A stretch of DNA of 64,000 nt from UBA932 sp031548545 (GTDB lineage: Bacteria > Bacteroidota > Bacteroidia > Bacteroidales > UBA932), in contig JAVBQY010000017.1 in assembly GCA_031548545.1 (NCBI GenBank), forward strand, positions 27,335 through 91,334, in the 5' to 3' direction. How positions within the stretch are numbered: position 1 is the first letter of the stretch; every line of letters starts with the position of its first letter. Shown piece by piece: positions 32,716 to 41,465 of the stretch. A model generated the notes under the pieces. It saw nothing but the letters and a program-made list of their open reading frames with translations, ran no database searches and was not told where the DNA came from. The position numbers and the translations under genes are program-made.

Positions 32716-34818
32716 TTATTCGGTAATAAAGGTCATCTCGTCCAGGAGATAACCGGCGCCGGCGATCTTGTCAATGACAAAAAGGGCATAACGGATATCC
32801 AAAGCAATGTTGCGGCAGATGTCCGGGTCATAGGCCACGTCACTCATGGTGCTTTCCCAGGTGCGGTCAAAGTTCAGGCCGATCAAATGCCCTTCGCCGT
32901 TAATTACCGGAGAGCCGGAATTGCCGCCGGTAGTGTGGTTGGTGGCGATGAAGGCCACAGGTACGCTGCCGTTAACCGCCCAACGGCCGTAATCTTTGGT
33001 GGCATACACGTCGCGCAGGCGTTGGGGGATGTCATAGTCATAAACGCCGGGATCATCTTTTTGCATGATGCCTTCGATCGTAGACTGCGGCAGGTAATAA
33101 ACGGCGTCGGCAGGGCTGTAGCCGGCTATCTTTCCATAGGCTATACGGAGGGTGGAGTTGGCATCGGGGTAAAAGGCGCGTTGGGGCTGGAAGGCCATTA
33201 AACCGCGCATATAAGCATTATATAATGTCTCCATCTGTTTGTTGAGTGCGGTGTACGGCTGTTCGATTTTTTCTTTGTAGTAGTTGCTGCAGGCGGTGTA
33301 TAAGGTAAATACCGGGTCTTTTTCGAGTTGTTTGGCGATCTTGTCTGCCGGTTGTTCCAAGAGTTTTCCCATCGTCTCACGGTTGGTGAAGATGGTTTTA
33401 GCGTAAAGCCGTGCGACAAAAGCTTTGATGTCGCCTTTAGCGGCTTTACGGGCCTCCAGCAGGGCGGGCGGAACGAATCCGGCAGGTACGTTATTCAGGT
33501 AGTCGGTAATCAGTGCAGTGAAGGTTTCTTGGTCGATTTGTTGATCGTAGTCCTTGAAGAAATTGCCGGTCTGTATTTTCAAATCGGCAATGCGTTGTCC
33601 GGGATTTTTGAAAGCAGCGGCATAGCGAATGATTTCAATAGGGTTGAAAGCCTCGAGGTAATAGTCACGTGCAAAGGCGTAATCATCAATCTCCTTATAT
33701 AGCTGTTCAAGCCGGGGCAATACGTGCCGGTACTCCGGTTTATCGGCGGCCCAGGTGGAGAAGGCCTGCTCCAGGGCCTGTTTTTTTTCTACTGTTTTGA
33801 GGTGTACAACCCCCTTGAGTTCTCCCTGCCATTTTTTCCAGGCATTGGCTACAATGGCCTGCTTGGCGGCATATTTGATGCGGGTGCCGGCGTCCTTGTC
33901 CATCGCTTCACGCATAATATCAAGGCGGGTGGTACGCAGGCGGATTTTGGCCGGATTGCCGCGCCCGGCCAGGTAGCTTATCGCTGCAGAATGGAGGTAT
34001 TCATTCGTGCGCCCCGGATAGCCATAGATGAAGGTGAAGTCGTTTTCCCGTATGCCTTTCAGGGATATTTTCAGCGAAGAGGCCGGACGGTAGGGAACAT
34101 TGTCTGCGGCGTATGGTGCAGGGTTGTTATCCTTGCCTGCATAAATGCGGAAGAGGGAAAAATCTCCGGTATGCCGTGGCCACATCCAGTTGTCCGTATC
34201 ACCGCCGAATTTGCCGATGGAGGAGGGGGGGGCGCCCACCAAGCGTACATCTTCATATTCTTTATACAGAAAAAGAAAATATTGGTTGCCGTAGTATTGG
34301 CTTTCCACATTGGCGCGCAACCAGGATGCGGTGGCAGCGTCCTTGATCAGCCCGGCGCGGTTTTTAGCAATGATGCTGCGCCTTTCTTCTTCGGTCATAT
34401 TTTCCGTCACGCCTTCCAATACCTTGTCCGTTACATCATCCATACGCACCAAAAAACGGACAACAAGTCCTTTATTGGGTAGTTCCTCTGCAAGGTTTTT
34501 AGCCCAGAATCCGTCGGTCAGATAGTCATGTTCCACCGAACTGTGGGCCTGTACCTGCGAGAAACCGCAGTGGTGATTGGTGAGCAGGAGCCCTTTGTCC
34601 GATATCAGTTCCGCGGTGCAACCGTTGCCGAATTGTACGATGGCGTCTTTCAGGCAGGCCTGGTTGACACTGTAGAGGTCTGAGGCCGAAAGTTTCAGTC
34701 CTTTATTTTGCATGTCAAGGATGCGGGCCTCAATGAGCGAGGGCAACCACATGCCTTCATCGGCCCGGATTGTACAGAAAGGGATGATTATAAGGAGAAT
34801 AAAAAATATTTTCTTCAT
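32716..34818 (-). CDS. S46-family dipeptidyl peptidase, DPP11-like
   Basis: A 700-residue periplasmic serine exopeptidase with signal peptide MKKIFFILLIIIPFCTIRA. The trypsin-like triad is visible as H83 (LLLTNHHCGF), probably D219 (WPRHTGDFS) and S634 (TGGNSGSPV). Residue +18 from the serine is Arg (R652, GLNFDR). In the Porphyromonas enzymes this position is Arg in Asp/Glu-specific DPP11 and Gly in DPP7, so DPP11-type specificity for acidic P1 residues is predicted. Such enzymes feed dipeptides to amino-acid-fermenting Bacteroidales. It lies between mtaB and cls on the same strand. Confidence 0.9.
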   Translation of the reverse strand: MKKIFFILLIIIPFCTIRADEGMWLPSLIEARILDMQNKGLKLSASDLYSVNQACLKDAIVQFGNGCTAELISDKGLLLTNHHCGFSQVQAHSSVEHDYLTDGFWAKNLAEELPNKGLVVRFLVRMDDVTDKVLEGVTENMTEEERRSIIAKNRAGLIKDAATASWLRANVESQYYGNQYFLFLYKEYEDVRLVGAPPSSIGKFGGDTDNWMWPRHTGDFSLFRIYAGKDNNPAPYAADNVPYRPASSLKISLKGIRENDFTFIYGYPGRTNEYLHSAAISYLAGRGNPAKIRLRTTRLDIMREAMDKDAGTRIKYAAKQAIVANAWKKWQGELKGVVHLKTVEKKQALEQAFSTWAADKPEYRHVLPRLEQLYKEIDDYAFARDYYLEAFNPIEIIRYAAAFKNPGQRIADLKIQTGNFFKDYDQQIDQETFTALITDYLNNVPAGFVPPALLEARKAAKGDIKAFVARLYAKTIFTNRETMGKLLEQPADKIAKQLEKDPVFTLYTACSNYYKEKIEQPYTALNKQMETLYNAYMRGLMAFQPQRAFYPDANSTLRIAYGKIAGYSPADAVYYLPQSTIEGIMQKDDPGVYDYDIPQRLRDVYATKDYGRWAVNGSVPVAFIATNHTTGGNSGSPVINGEGHLIGLNFDRTWESTMSDVAYDPDICRNIALDIRYALFVIDKIAGAGYLLDEMTFITE

Positions 34819-34869
34819 GATTCGTAATTGTAAGGTTACAAAGTCACGAAGTTACAAAATTTTTGCAGT

Positions 34870-36138
34870 TCAGCAAAGTTCAATACTCATATTCCCGTCC
34901 GGTGCAATGCCGGTAGTCCGTACGGGGCTTATTTGCCCCACCAGTTTTGAATTATAGGGCGTTGCCACTTTCAGGTAATTGCGGGTGTAGCCAAACATCT
35001 GTCCCTCTTTTCGGGTGCTTTCAAAGAGCACCGTATCTTCATAATGGAGATGTTGCTCATAAAAACTACGGTGCAAGCGTTGGCTCAGGGCTGACAGCAG
35101 ATTGACCCGTTGCTTCTTTTCTTCGTCGGAAACCTGTCCGTCAAAGCCGGCCGCCGGTGTGCCCGGGCGGATGGAGTAGGGGAATACATGCAGAAAGGCT
35201 GGTGCCAGCGCCTCAAGGAAACGGTAAGTGCTGTCAAAATCTGCCGTCGTTTCGCCGGGGAAGCCTACAACGACATCTACACCGATGAACGCATGAGGCA
35301 TGGCGCTTTTTATAGCAGACAGCCGCTGGGCGAAAACTTCGCGGGTATAGCGCCGGCGCATGAGCCCCAGTATCTTATTATCGCCGGACTGCAAGGGAAT
35401 GTGAAAGTGCGGTAATATTTTTTCCTGACCGGCAATCCAACGGATCATCTCCTCGGTCAATAAGTTAGGCTCTATGGATGATATCCGGTAACGTTCAATA
35501 CCATCAATCTTTACCAGCGCTTTGAGCAAATCAAAGAAACTTTCGCCGGTGGTTTTTCCGAAATCGCCTATATTTACTCCGGTAAGCACTACTTCCTTGA
35601 TTCCCTTTTCGGCAATGCCACCGGCTGTGTGCAGCAGTTTTTCAATGGAGATATTGCGGCTGGCGCCACGGGCAAGCGGAACGGTACAATAGGCGCAATG
35701 GTAGTCGCACCCGTCCTGTACTTTTAAAAATGAGCGCGTACGGTCACCGGAGGAAAAGGCCTGGAAGAAGTGAGGCGTTGACGGTTGGGTATTGACTGCC
35801 AGTTTTTCTCTACGCTGCGTTTCCTTAGAGACCTCATTCTTGTCTTCAATAACAATAGTAACGCCGGGGATCTGGGCGATTTCCGACTGCCGGAGGCTGG
35901 CGTAGCAGCCCGTAACAATGATCTGTGCGGAGGGATTTTGTTTGACGACACGGCGAATGGCCTGCCTGCATTTTTTTTCCGCCTCGGCCGTTACGGCACA
36001 GGTGTTGATAATATAAATATCGGCCGGATGTGCAGCCGGGACCCGTTCGTATTCCGTATCGGGGAAATCCCGGGCAATGGTAGATGTTTCGGCGAAGTTC
36101 AACTTACAACCGAGTGTTATAAAAGCTATTCTTCTCAT
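34870..36138 (-). CDS. mtaB: tRNA t6A37 methylthiotransferase MtaB
   Basis: A 422-residue radical-SAM methylthiotransferase that converts t6A37 of ANN-decoding tRNAs to ms2t6A. The N-terminal MTTase domain has three cluster-binding cysteines in ITLGCKLNFAE, INTCAVT and VTGCYA. The radical SAM domain has CDYHCAYCTVP (CxxxCxxC), and a TRAM-like C-terminus follows (EDTVLFESTRKEGQMFGYTRNYLKV). Length is typical of MtaB rather than MiaB. It starts just downstream of tRNA-Val and its terminator, and is followed by the S46 peptidase gene. Confidence 0.93.
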   Translation of the reverse strand: MRRIAFITLGCKLNFAETSTIARDFPDTEYERVPAAHPADIYIINTCAVTAEAEKKCRQAIRRVVKQNPSAQIIVTGCYASLRQSEIAQIPGVTIVIEDKNEVSKETQRREKLAVNTQPSTPHFFQAFSSGDRTRSFLKVQDGCDYHCAYCTVPLARGASRNISIEKLLHTAGGIAEKGIKEVVLTGVNIGDFGKTTGESFFDLLKALVKIDGIERYRISSIEPNLLTEEMIRWIAGQEKILPHFHIPLQSGDNKILGLMRRRYTREVFAQRLSAIKSAMPHAFIGVDVVVGFPGETTADFDSTYRFLEALAPAFLHVFPYSIRPGTPAAGFDGQVSDEEKKQRVNLLSALSQRLHRSFYEQHLHYEDTVLFESTRKEGQMFGYTRNYLKVATPYNSKLVGQISPVRTTGIAPDGNMSIELC

Positions 36139-36167
36139 AAAAAAACAAAAGCCATCTTTCGATGGCT
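36139..36167 (-). terminator. Rho-independent terminator after tRNA-Val
   Basis: On the minus strand, AGCCATC GAAA GATGGCT (7-bp stem, GAAA tetraloop) is followed by TTTTGTTTTTTT. It ends the tRNA transcript immediately before the mtaB start codon at 36138, so mtaB needs its own promoter or readthrough. Confidence 0.85.
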
Positions 36168-36172
36168 GCTGT

Positions 36173-36250
36173 TGGTGGGAGCTATAGGGATCGAACCTAT
36201 GACCCCCTGCTTGTAAGGCAGGTGCTCTAAACCAGCTGAGCTAAGCTCCC
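36173..36250 (-). tRNA. tRNA-Val (anticodon TAC)
   Basis: On the minus strand a complete cloverleaf is seen. The acceptor arms are GGGAGCT and AGCTCCC. The D arm is GCTC/GAGC with AGCTGGTTTA in the loop. The anticodon stem-loop CTGCC TTACAAG... presents TAC. The T arm is CATAGG TTCGATC CCTATA-like with the TTCGA motif. The 3' CCA is encoded (36173-36175). Discriminator base A. TAC reads GTA and GTG valine codons. No other tRNA is nearby. Confidence 0.97.
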
Positions 36251-36317
36251 GTTTGATTTGGGATTGCAAAGGTAGGACTATTTTTTGAATCCGCAAATTT
36301 TTTTTCGTTTTTTTACA

Positions 36318-36350
36318 AAAAAAGAAGCGCTTTTTTTAGCGCTTCTTTTT
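36318..36350. terminator. Terminator hairpin downstream of the H1-like gene
   Basis: The 10-bp stem AAAGAAGCGC / GCGCTTCTTT with a T-rich 8-nt loop is flanked by A and T runs, so it can act in both directions. It lies just after the stop of the minus-strand H1-like gene. Confidence 0.85.
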
Positions 36351-36359
36351 ATATTGTTG

Positions 36360-37307
36360 TTAATCATCGTCTTCGGAGTCTGCTTCGTCGGCAAATTCGC
36401 TATTGTCATCGCCGGTGTCGGGGAATTCATCGCCGTCACCACTGCCGGTTTCGGATCCGCCGCCGAAGATTTCTTTTTCCACCTCTTCGTAATCAGAGTC
36501 TACTTTCACATCTATTTTTACCAATAATGTAGTATCGGTCATTTCGAGTATAACGTAATAGAAAAAGCTGCCGTCGGGTTTATCGAAGCGCATGATGTCC
36601 GACAAATAATCGGCATAACCGCGCGGATATTTTTCCCGCCATACATCCAATTGTTCGTTGGTTAGATTTTTAAAACTCACTACAAGGCGGCGTTTACCGC
36701 TATCAACCGGCCTTTTGGGAAGGTGGGTCGTAGAGAGGGGAGCGGCTGTATCCGCTTGGGGTTTAGTGGTTGGCATTTGTTTTTTTTCGGGTTTAACTTT
36801 TATTTCTGTTTTTTTTGGAGGAGCCACTGTCGGGGCTGCCGGTTTGCTTACAGGTTTGGGCGCGGCCTTTTGCGGGGCTGCTTTCGGAGTTGCAGGCTTC
36901 TTGGCCGCCGGCTGTACCGCTACTTTTTTAACAGGCTTGGGAGCCGGTTTTGGTGCAACGGGCTTTTTAGGGCTGGCCTTTTGGGGCGTCGCTTTCTTTA
37001 CAACAGGTTTAGTTGCAGGTTTAGCGGTTGTTTTCTTTGCGGCGGGTTTAACGGCCTTCACGGCTTTTACGGATTTAGCAACAGGCTTGGCTGTTTTTGC
37101 CGTAGTCTTTTTGGCTACAGGTTTTGCTGTTGTCTTTTTTACGGGCTTAGCAGCCGGCTTGGCGGCTTTCTTTACCGTTATTTTCTTTGCAGGCGCGGCT
37201 TTTTTAACCGCAGCCTTAGCTACCGTTTTCGTTTTAACCGAAGCTTTTTTGGCAGCGGGCTTTACGGTTTTTGGAACCGGTTTATTTATTTTTTTCTTGG
37301 TTGCCAT
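36360..37307 (-). CDS. Histone H1-like basic protein with folded domain and acidic tail
   Basis: 315 residues from the ATG at 37307 (MATKKKINK). The upstream in-frame TTG at 37337 adds ten unlikely residues. Residues 1 to about 185 are almost only Lys, Ala, Pro, Val and Thr in repeats of the form KPAAKK/KPVAKK, like the tails of eukaryotic H1 and bacterial AlgP/Hc1-like proteins, and should bind DNA or polyphosphate. Then comes a folded module (RLVVSFKNLTNEQLDVWREK, GYADYLSDIMRF, FFYYVILEMTDTTLLVKIDV). The last 40 residues are strongly acidic (GDGDEFPDTGDDNSEFADEA). Probably nucleoid-associated. The single gene has a terminator. The DNA repeats make the N-terminal region prone to length change. 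Confidence 0.82.
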   Translation of the reverse strand: MATKKKINKPVPKTVKPAAKKASVKTKTVAKAAVKKAAPAKKITVKKAAKPAAKPVKKTTAKPVAKKTTAKTAKPVAKSVKAVKAVKPAAKKTTAKPATKPVVKKATPQKASPKKPVAPKPAPKPVKKVAVQPAAKKPATPKAAPQKAAPKPVSKPAAPTVAPPKKTEIKVKPEKKQMPTTKPQADTAAPLSTTHLPKRPVDSGKRRLVVSFKNLTNEQLDVWREKYPRGYADYLSDIMRFDKPDGSFFYYVILEMTDTTLLVKIDVKVDSDYEEVEKEIFGGGSETGSGDGDEFPDTGDDNSEFADEADSEDDD

Positions 37308-37469
37308 AGCTACATTTTTTTTGCAATGATACAGCAAAAAAACAAAATTCCTAATATTTTTAGCAAAATTCTTTAAGATTTTTTTTAAACAATGCTATAA
37401 ACAAGTAGAATGAAAATTTACACAATTTATATTATGTTAAGTAATATTGTTTAAAACATCTCCTTTTCA

Positions 37470-37477
37470 TATCTTTG
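37470..37477 (+). promoter_or_regulatory. Candidate -7 element for rarA
   Basis: TATCTTTG matches TAnnTTTG, about 29 nt before the rarA ATG at 37507. The surrounding 130 bp is very AT-rich. Confidence 0.6.
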
Positions 37478-37506
37478 TCATCTTATCATTCTTTTAACGC
37501 TTAGTA

Positions 37507-38793
37507 ATGTCTTCCATCCCTACAACACCACTGGCCGAACGTATGCGCCCACAGGGCTTTGACGCTTATGTCGGGCAAACGCACCTGGTGGCGCCGGGCG
37601 CTGTATTGCGCACGATGATAGATTCCGGCAATATTGCTTCTTTTATTTTATGGGGCCCTCCGGGCGTTGGTAAGACGACACTGGCGCGGATTATAGCCAA
37701 CCGGCTGGAACGGCAATTTTTCCAGCTCTCGGCCATCAATTCCGGGGTAAAAGATGTCCGCGAGGTGATTGCCAGTGCTAAAAACCAACGTTTTTTCAGC
37801 TCGAAGCCCCCTATCTTGTTTATTGATGAAATCCACCGGTTCAGCAAGGCTCAGCAGGATTCTCTTCTGGGCGCCGTGGAAGACGGCACGGTGATCCTGG
37901 TGGGCGCCACAACGGAGAATCCTTCATTTGAAGTGATTTCCCCTCTCTTGTCCCGTTGCCAGGTGTATGTACTGAAATCATTGGAAAAAAAAGACCTCCA
38001 AGAACTCCTGGACCGGATTGTACAGCAGGATGTTTACCTGAAAACCAGAACATTTGATATTCAAGAGACCGAAGCCCTCTTCCGTTTTTCCGGCGGCGAC
38101 GCCCGCAAGCTGATCAATATCATTGATATTTTGGTGAGAACTTATGGCGAAGAAGATACTATTGTTATCAACAACGAAATAGCCAAGGACCGCCTGCAGG
38201 AAAATATTGCCTTGTACGACAAGAACGGCGAACAGCACTACGATATTATTTCGGCCTTTATTAAGAGTATGCGCGGCAGTGACCCTAATGCGGCGGTGTA
38301 TTACCTGGCCCGGATGCTGGCCGGCGGAGAAGATCCCTTGTTCATTGCGCGGCGTATGGTGATCCTTTCTTCGGAAGATATCGGCCTGGCCAACCCCAAC
38401 GCCCTGCTGATGGCCAATAGTTGTTTTGATGCAGTACATAAAATAGGTATGCCGGAGGCGCGGATTATTCTATCGCAGACGGCTGTATACCTGGCTACCT
38501 CGCCCAAGAGCAACGGCACTTACATGGCTATTGATGCAGCGGCGGCGCTGGTGGAGGAAACCGGAGATTTACCGGTACCCCTGCACCTGCGCAATGCTCC
38601 TACTAAACTAATGAAAGAGCTTGGTTATCAAAAAGATTATAAGTACGCACACAACTATGCCGGTAACTTTGTAGAGTTGGAATATCTGCCGGAGAAGATT
38701 GCCGGTACCGCTTTCTACAATCCGGGGAATAACCAGAAGGAAAACGCCATCCGCGAGTTATTGCGGAAGTTGTGGACGAAATATAAATACTAA
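37507..38793 (+). CDS. rarA: Replication-associated recombination protein A
   Basis: A 428-residue AAA+ clamp-loader-like ATPase (MgsA/RarA/WRNIP1 family) that acts at stalled forks. It starts PLAERMRPQGFDAYVGQTHLV. Walker A is GPPGVGKTT (about residues 50-58), Walker B ILFIDEIHRF, sensor 1 VGATTENPSFEV and sensor 2 GGDARKLINIIDI. The C-terminal tetramerisation domain has DPNAAVYYLARMLAGGEDPLFIARRM and YLPEKIAGTAFYNPG. Full length. It is followed 28 bp later by an AlkD-like repair gene on the same strand, making a small DNA-maintenance group. Confidence 0.95.
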   Translation: MSSIPTTPLAERMRPQGFDAYVGQTHLVAPGAVLRTMIDSGNIASFILWGPPGVGKTTLARIIANRLERQFFQLSAINSGVKDVREVIASAKNQRFFSSKPPILFIDEIHRFSKAQQDSLLGAVEDGTVILVGATTENPSFEVISPLLSRCQVYVLKSLEKKDLQELLDRIVQQDVYLKTRTFDIQETEALFRFSGGDARKLINIIDILVRTYGEEDTIVINNEIAKDRLQENIALYDKNGEQHYDIISAFIKSMRGSDPNAAVYYLARMLAGGEDPLFIARRMVILSSEDIGLANPNALLMANSCFDAVHKIGMPEARIILSQTAVYLATSPKSNGTYMAIDAAAALVEETGDLPVPLHLRNAPTKLMKELGYQKDYKYAHNYAGNFVELEYLPEKIAGTAFYNPGNNQKENAIRELLRKLWTKYKY

Positions 38794-38821
38794 CGATCCT
38801 AATCGCTTAATATCCTAACTA

Positions 38822-39505
38822 ATGACTGCACTGGACGAGGTTCTCACCCAATTTGAAAGCCTGCGCAATAGTAAAAATATTGCCGGCATGGCGCGTTTCG
38901 GCATAAAAGTCACGGAACAAGACGCTTTCGGCATTTCTGTGGTGAACCTGCGCAAGATCGCTAAACCGTATAAGAAAAACCAGGCGTTGGCCGAAGCGCT
39001 GTGGCAAACCGGTTGGCATGAAGCCCGGGTAATGGCCTCCATGGTGGCCGATCCGGCCGTGTTTTCCGGAGAACTGACGGACCAATGGACGCGAGATTTC
39101 GATTCCTGGGATACCTGCGACCAATGTTGCATGAATCTTTTCCGTCATTTGCCTTTCGCCTATGATAAAATCCGGGAATATGCACCATCGGATGAAGAAT
39201 TTATACGCCGTACCGCCTTTAGCCTGATCGCCGGACTGGCCATAGGAGATAAAAAACAGCCGGACAATACGTTTGAAGCTTTTCTTCCATTGATTGAACG
39301 CTATTCTACAGACGATAGGAATTTTGTCCGCAAGGCGGTCAACTGGGCTTTGCGGGGTATAGGAAAACGGAGTAAGATGTTATATCCTAAAGCGTTGGAG
39401 TTATCAGAGAAGCTTGCTGCCGCTGACAATAAAACCGCCCGCTGGATCGGTAAGGATGCCTACCGGGAGTTGATTAATCCAAAGATTATAATGAGGATAA
39501 AATAA
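38822..39505 (+). CDS. DNA alkylation repair protein, AlkD-like
   Basis: A 227-residue all-helical HEAT-like-repeat protein. The stretch GISVVNLRKIAKPYKKNQALAE and the WTRDFDSWDTCDQCCMNLF segment are typical of the DNA alkylation repair (AlkC/AlkD) family. These glycosylases remove bulky or positively charged alkylated bases such as 7-methylguanine without flipping the base. RKAVNWALRGIGKR includes the Trp-Ala-Leu-Arg surface that contacts DNA in AlkD. Located directly after rarA, in line with a repair role. Substrate specificity is not deducible. Confidence 0.86.
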   Translation: MTALDEVLTQFESLRNSKNIAGMARFGIKVTEQDAFGISVVNLRKIAKPYKKNQALAEALWQTGWHEARVMASMVADPAVFSGELTDQWTRDFDSWDTCDQCCMNLFRHLPFAYDKIREYAPSDEEFIRRTAFSLIAGLAIGDKKQPDNTFEAFLPLIERYSTDDRNFVRKAVNWALRGIGKRSKMLYPKALELSEKLAAADNKTARWIGKDAYRELINPKIIMRIK

Positions 39506-39512
39506 ATTTAGC

Positions 39513-39520
39513 TACCTTTG
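39513..39520 (+). promoter_or_regulatory. Candidate -7 element for the DEAD-box helicase gene
   Basis: TACCTTTG is an exact TAnnTTTG match, immediately after the stop of the AlkD-like gene and about 25 nt before the TTG start codon at 39546. Confidence 0.6.
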
Positions 39521-39545
39521 CACCTTATTATATAATTTTACTCAT

Positions 39546-41393
39546 TTGAAAACATTTCAAGAACTAGGCGTTGAACCCGACATTCTCCGCGCCATTACCG
39601 AATTGGGTTTTGAACGTCCCATGCCTGTGCAGGCAGAAGTCCTCCCCATTGTACTGAACTACGAAACCGACCTTGTTGCCCTGGCCCAGACCGGAACGGG
39701 CAAAACCGCCGCCTTCGGCATTCCCTGTATCCAAAAGCTGGACACCAGCAACAGAGATACGGAAGTATTGATTCTTTGCCCCACGCGTGAACTCTGCGTG
39801 CAAATTACCAATGACTGTAAGAATTTTTCCAAATACAAAGCCGGCGCCAGCATACTGGCCGTTTACGGCGGCACGTCCATCGATGCGCAGAAACGCGGCC
39901 TGGCCAAGGGTGTCAAGATTATTGTAGCCACCCCCGGCCGCATGGTCGACCTGACCAAACGGAAATATATTGACCTGTCCGCTATACACACCGTGGTGTT
40001 GGACGAGGCTGACGAGATGCTGAACATGGGCTTCAAGGAAGACCTGGATTTTATCCTCTCGCAAACGCCGCAGAGCAAGAATACCTTTCTTTTCTCGGCT
40101 ACCATGCCCATCGAGGTAGAACGTATTGCCCGCAATTACATGGACAATCCGGCCGAAGTGACCATCGGGTCGAAAAACTCCGGTTCTAAAAACGTACACC
40201 ATTATTTTTACCTGGTACACGCTAGGGACCGCTACCCTGCCCTGAAACGTATAGCCGATTACTATCCGGACATTTATTCCATCGTATTCTGTCGCACCCG
40301 TCAGGAGACACAGGATGTTGCCGATATGTTGATCAAAGACGGTTATAATGCCGATGCGCTACACGGAGACCTGTCTCAGGCGCAACGTGATGCGGTGATG
40401 AAACGCTTCCGCCAGCGCCAGTTGCAGATGCTGGTAGCTACGGACGTGGCCGCCCGCGGATTGGATGTGAATGACCTGACCCACGTGATCAACTACAACC
40501 TTCCGGATGAGATTGAGCAGTATACCCATCGAAGCGGTCGTACCGGCCGTGCCGATAAAACCGGTATATCCATCGCCATCATCAACCTGAAGGAGAAGCA
40601 CAAGATCAAACGTACCGAGAAAATCATCGGGCAGCAATTTACTCAGGCTAAGGTTCCCACCGGTAAGGAAATCTGTGAGAAACAGCTTTTTCATATCATT
40701 GAGAATATTGAAAACATTGAAATCAACGACCAGGCTATCAATGATTACCTGCCGTTGATCCTTGAAAAACTCTCTCCGCTCTCTAAAGAAGACCTAGTGC
40801 GCCGCCTGGTATCCGTGGAGTTTAACCGCTTCCTGGACTACTATAAGAATGCGCCGGACCTGAATGTTGACGAATTGGGAGATGCGGAAGGCCGTCGCAA
40901 AGAGCGTCGCCAGAAAAGCGAACACGGCAGCGCCAATGGAAACTATACCCGTATGTTTTTCAATGTGGGCCGTAAGGAACGCGTAGAACCGCCCCAGATC
41001 ATCCAGTTGCTTCACAAAGGCGCCGGAAAGCATGGGATAGATATTGGCCGTATTGATATTTACGAAGGCTTCACCTATGTGGATGTGGATGCCCAATATG
41101 CCGAAACCGTATTGGAAAACCTTAATGGCATTGAGTACCACAAACGGCCACTCAGGGTAGATATAGCTACGCCCCGTGACAATGAGCCCCGGGAAAGCCG
41201 CGATGGCAGCCGTAAGGAACGCCGCGCTTCGTTCAAAGAGCACATGGACAATCGCAGAGGTGGGTTCGAGAAGAAAGGCGGTTTTAAGAGCGGTAAATCC
41301 GCTGCGAAATCAGGCAAGCCAGCCAAGTTCTCGGATAAGTCGGCTTCAAAGGGCAAATTCGGTAAGGGAAAGCCTAAAAAAGATAAGTGGTAA
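39546..41393 (+). CDS. deaD: DEAD-box ATP-dependent RNA helicase (DeaD/CsdA type)
   Basis: A 615-residue DEAD-box RNA helicase. The start is TTG: MKTFQELGVEPDILRAITELGF is the conserved pre-Q-motif region and there is no ATG before residue 26. Motifs: Q motif MPVQAEVLPI, I AQTGTGKTA, II DEADEM, III SAT, VI HRSGRTGRADK. After residue 480 a DbpA-type RNA-binding domain follows (TRMFFNVGRKERVEPPQIIQLL onwards), then a Lys/Gly/Ser-rich basic tail. The role is ribosome assembly and RNA unwinding at low temperature. It has its own promoter element and a strong terminator shared with hydE. Confidence 0.94.
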   Translation: MKTFQELGVEPDILRAITELGFERPMPVQAEVLPIVLNYETDLVALAQTGTGKTAAFGIPCIQKLDTSNRDTEVLILCPTRELCVQITNDCKNFSKYKAGASILAVYGGTSIDAQKRGLAKGVKIIVATPGRMVDLTKRKYIDLSAIHTVVLDEADEMLNMGFKEDLDFILSQTPQSKNTFLFSATMPIEVERIARNYMDNPAEVTIGSKNSGSKNVHHYFYLVHARDRYPALKRIADYYPDIYSIVFCRTRQETQDVADMLIKDGYNADALHGDLSQAQRDAVMKRFRQRQLQMLVATDVAARGLDVNDLTHVINYNLPDEIEQYTHRSGRTGRADKTGISIAIINLKEKHKIKRTEKIIGQQFTQAKVPTGKEICEKQLFHIIENIENIEINDQAINDYLPLILEKLSPLSKEDLVRRLVSVEFNRFLDYYKNAPDLNVDELGDAEGRRKERRQKSEHGSANGNYTRMFFNVGRKERVEPPQIIQLLHKGAGKHGIDIGRIDIYEGFTYVDVDAQYAETVLENLNGIEYHKRPLRVDIATPRDNEPRESRDGSRKERRASFKEHMDNRRGGFEKKGGFKSGKSAAKSGKPAKFSDKSASKGKFGKGKPKKDKW

Positions 41394-41415
41394 TCAACTG
41401 ATTTTTTAGTAACTA

Positions 41416-41465
41416 AAAATATCCGGTATGTTCACCCGTCCATGGGAAAGAATACCGGATATTTT
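41416..41465. terminator. Bidirectional terminator between deaD and hydE
   Basis: AAAATATCCGGTAT (41416-41429) pairs perfectly with ATACCGGATATTTT (41452-41465) over 14 bp around a 22-nt loop that can itself fold. The right arm overlaps the hydE stop codon. A- and T-rich flanks allow termination in both directions. Confidence 0.82.

Noticed and set aside
33724..34482. 252-codon plus-strand ORF inside the S46 peptidase
   Set aside because: Antisense of the catalytic region; Cys/Gly-rich composition mirrors codon choice.
36658..37329. Long plus-strand ORF of hydrophobic Gly/Ala/Leu/Phe residues opposite the H1-like gene
   Set aside because: It is the antisense reading of Lys/Ala/Pro repeats; no start signal and its composition follows from the repeat.
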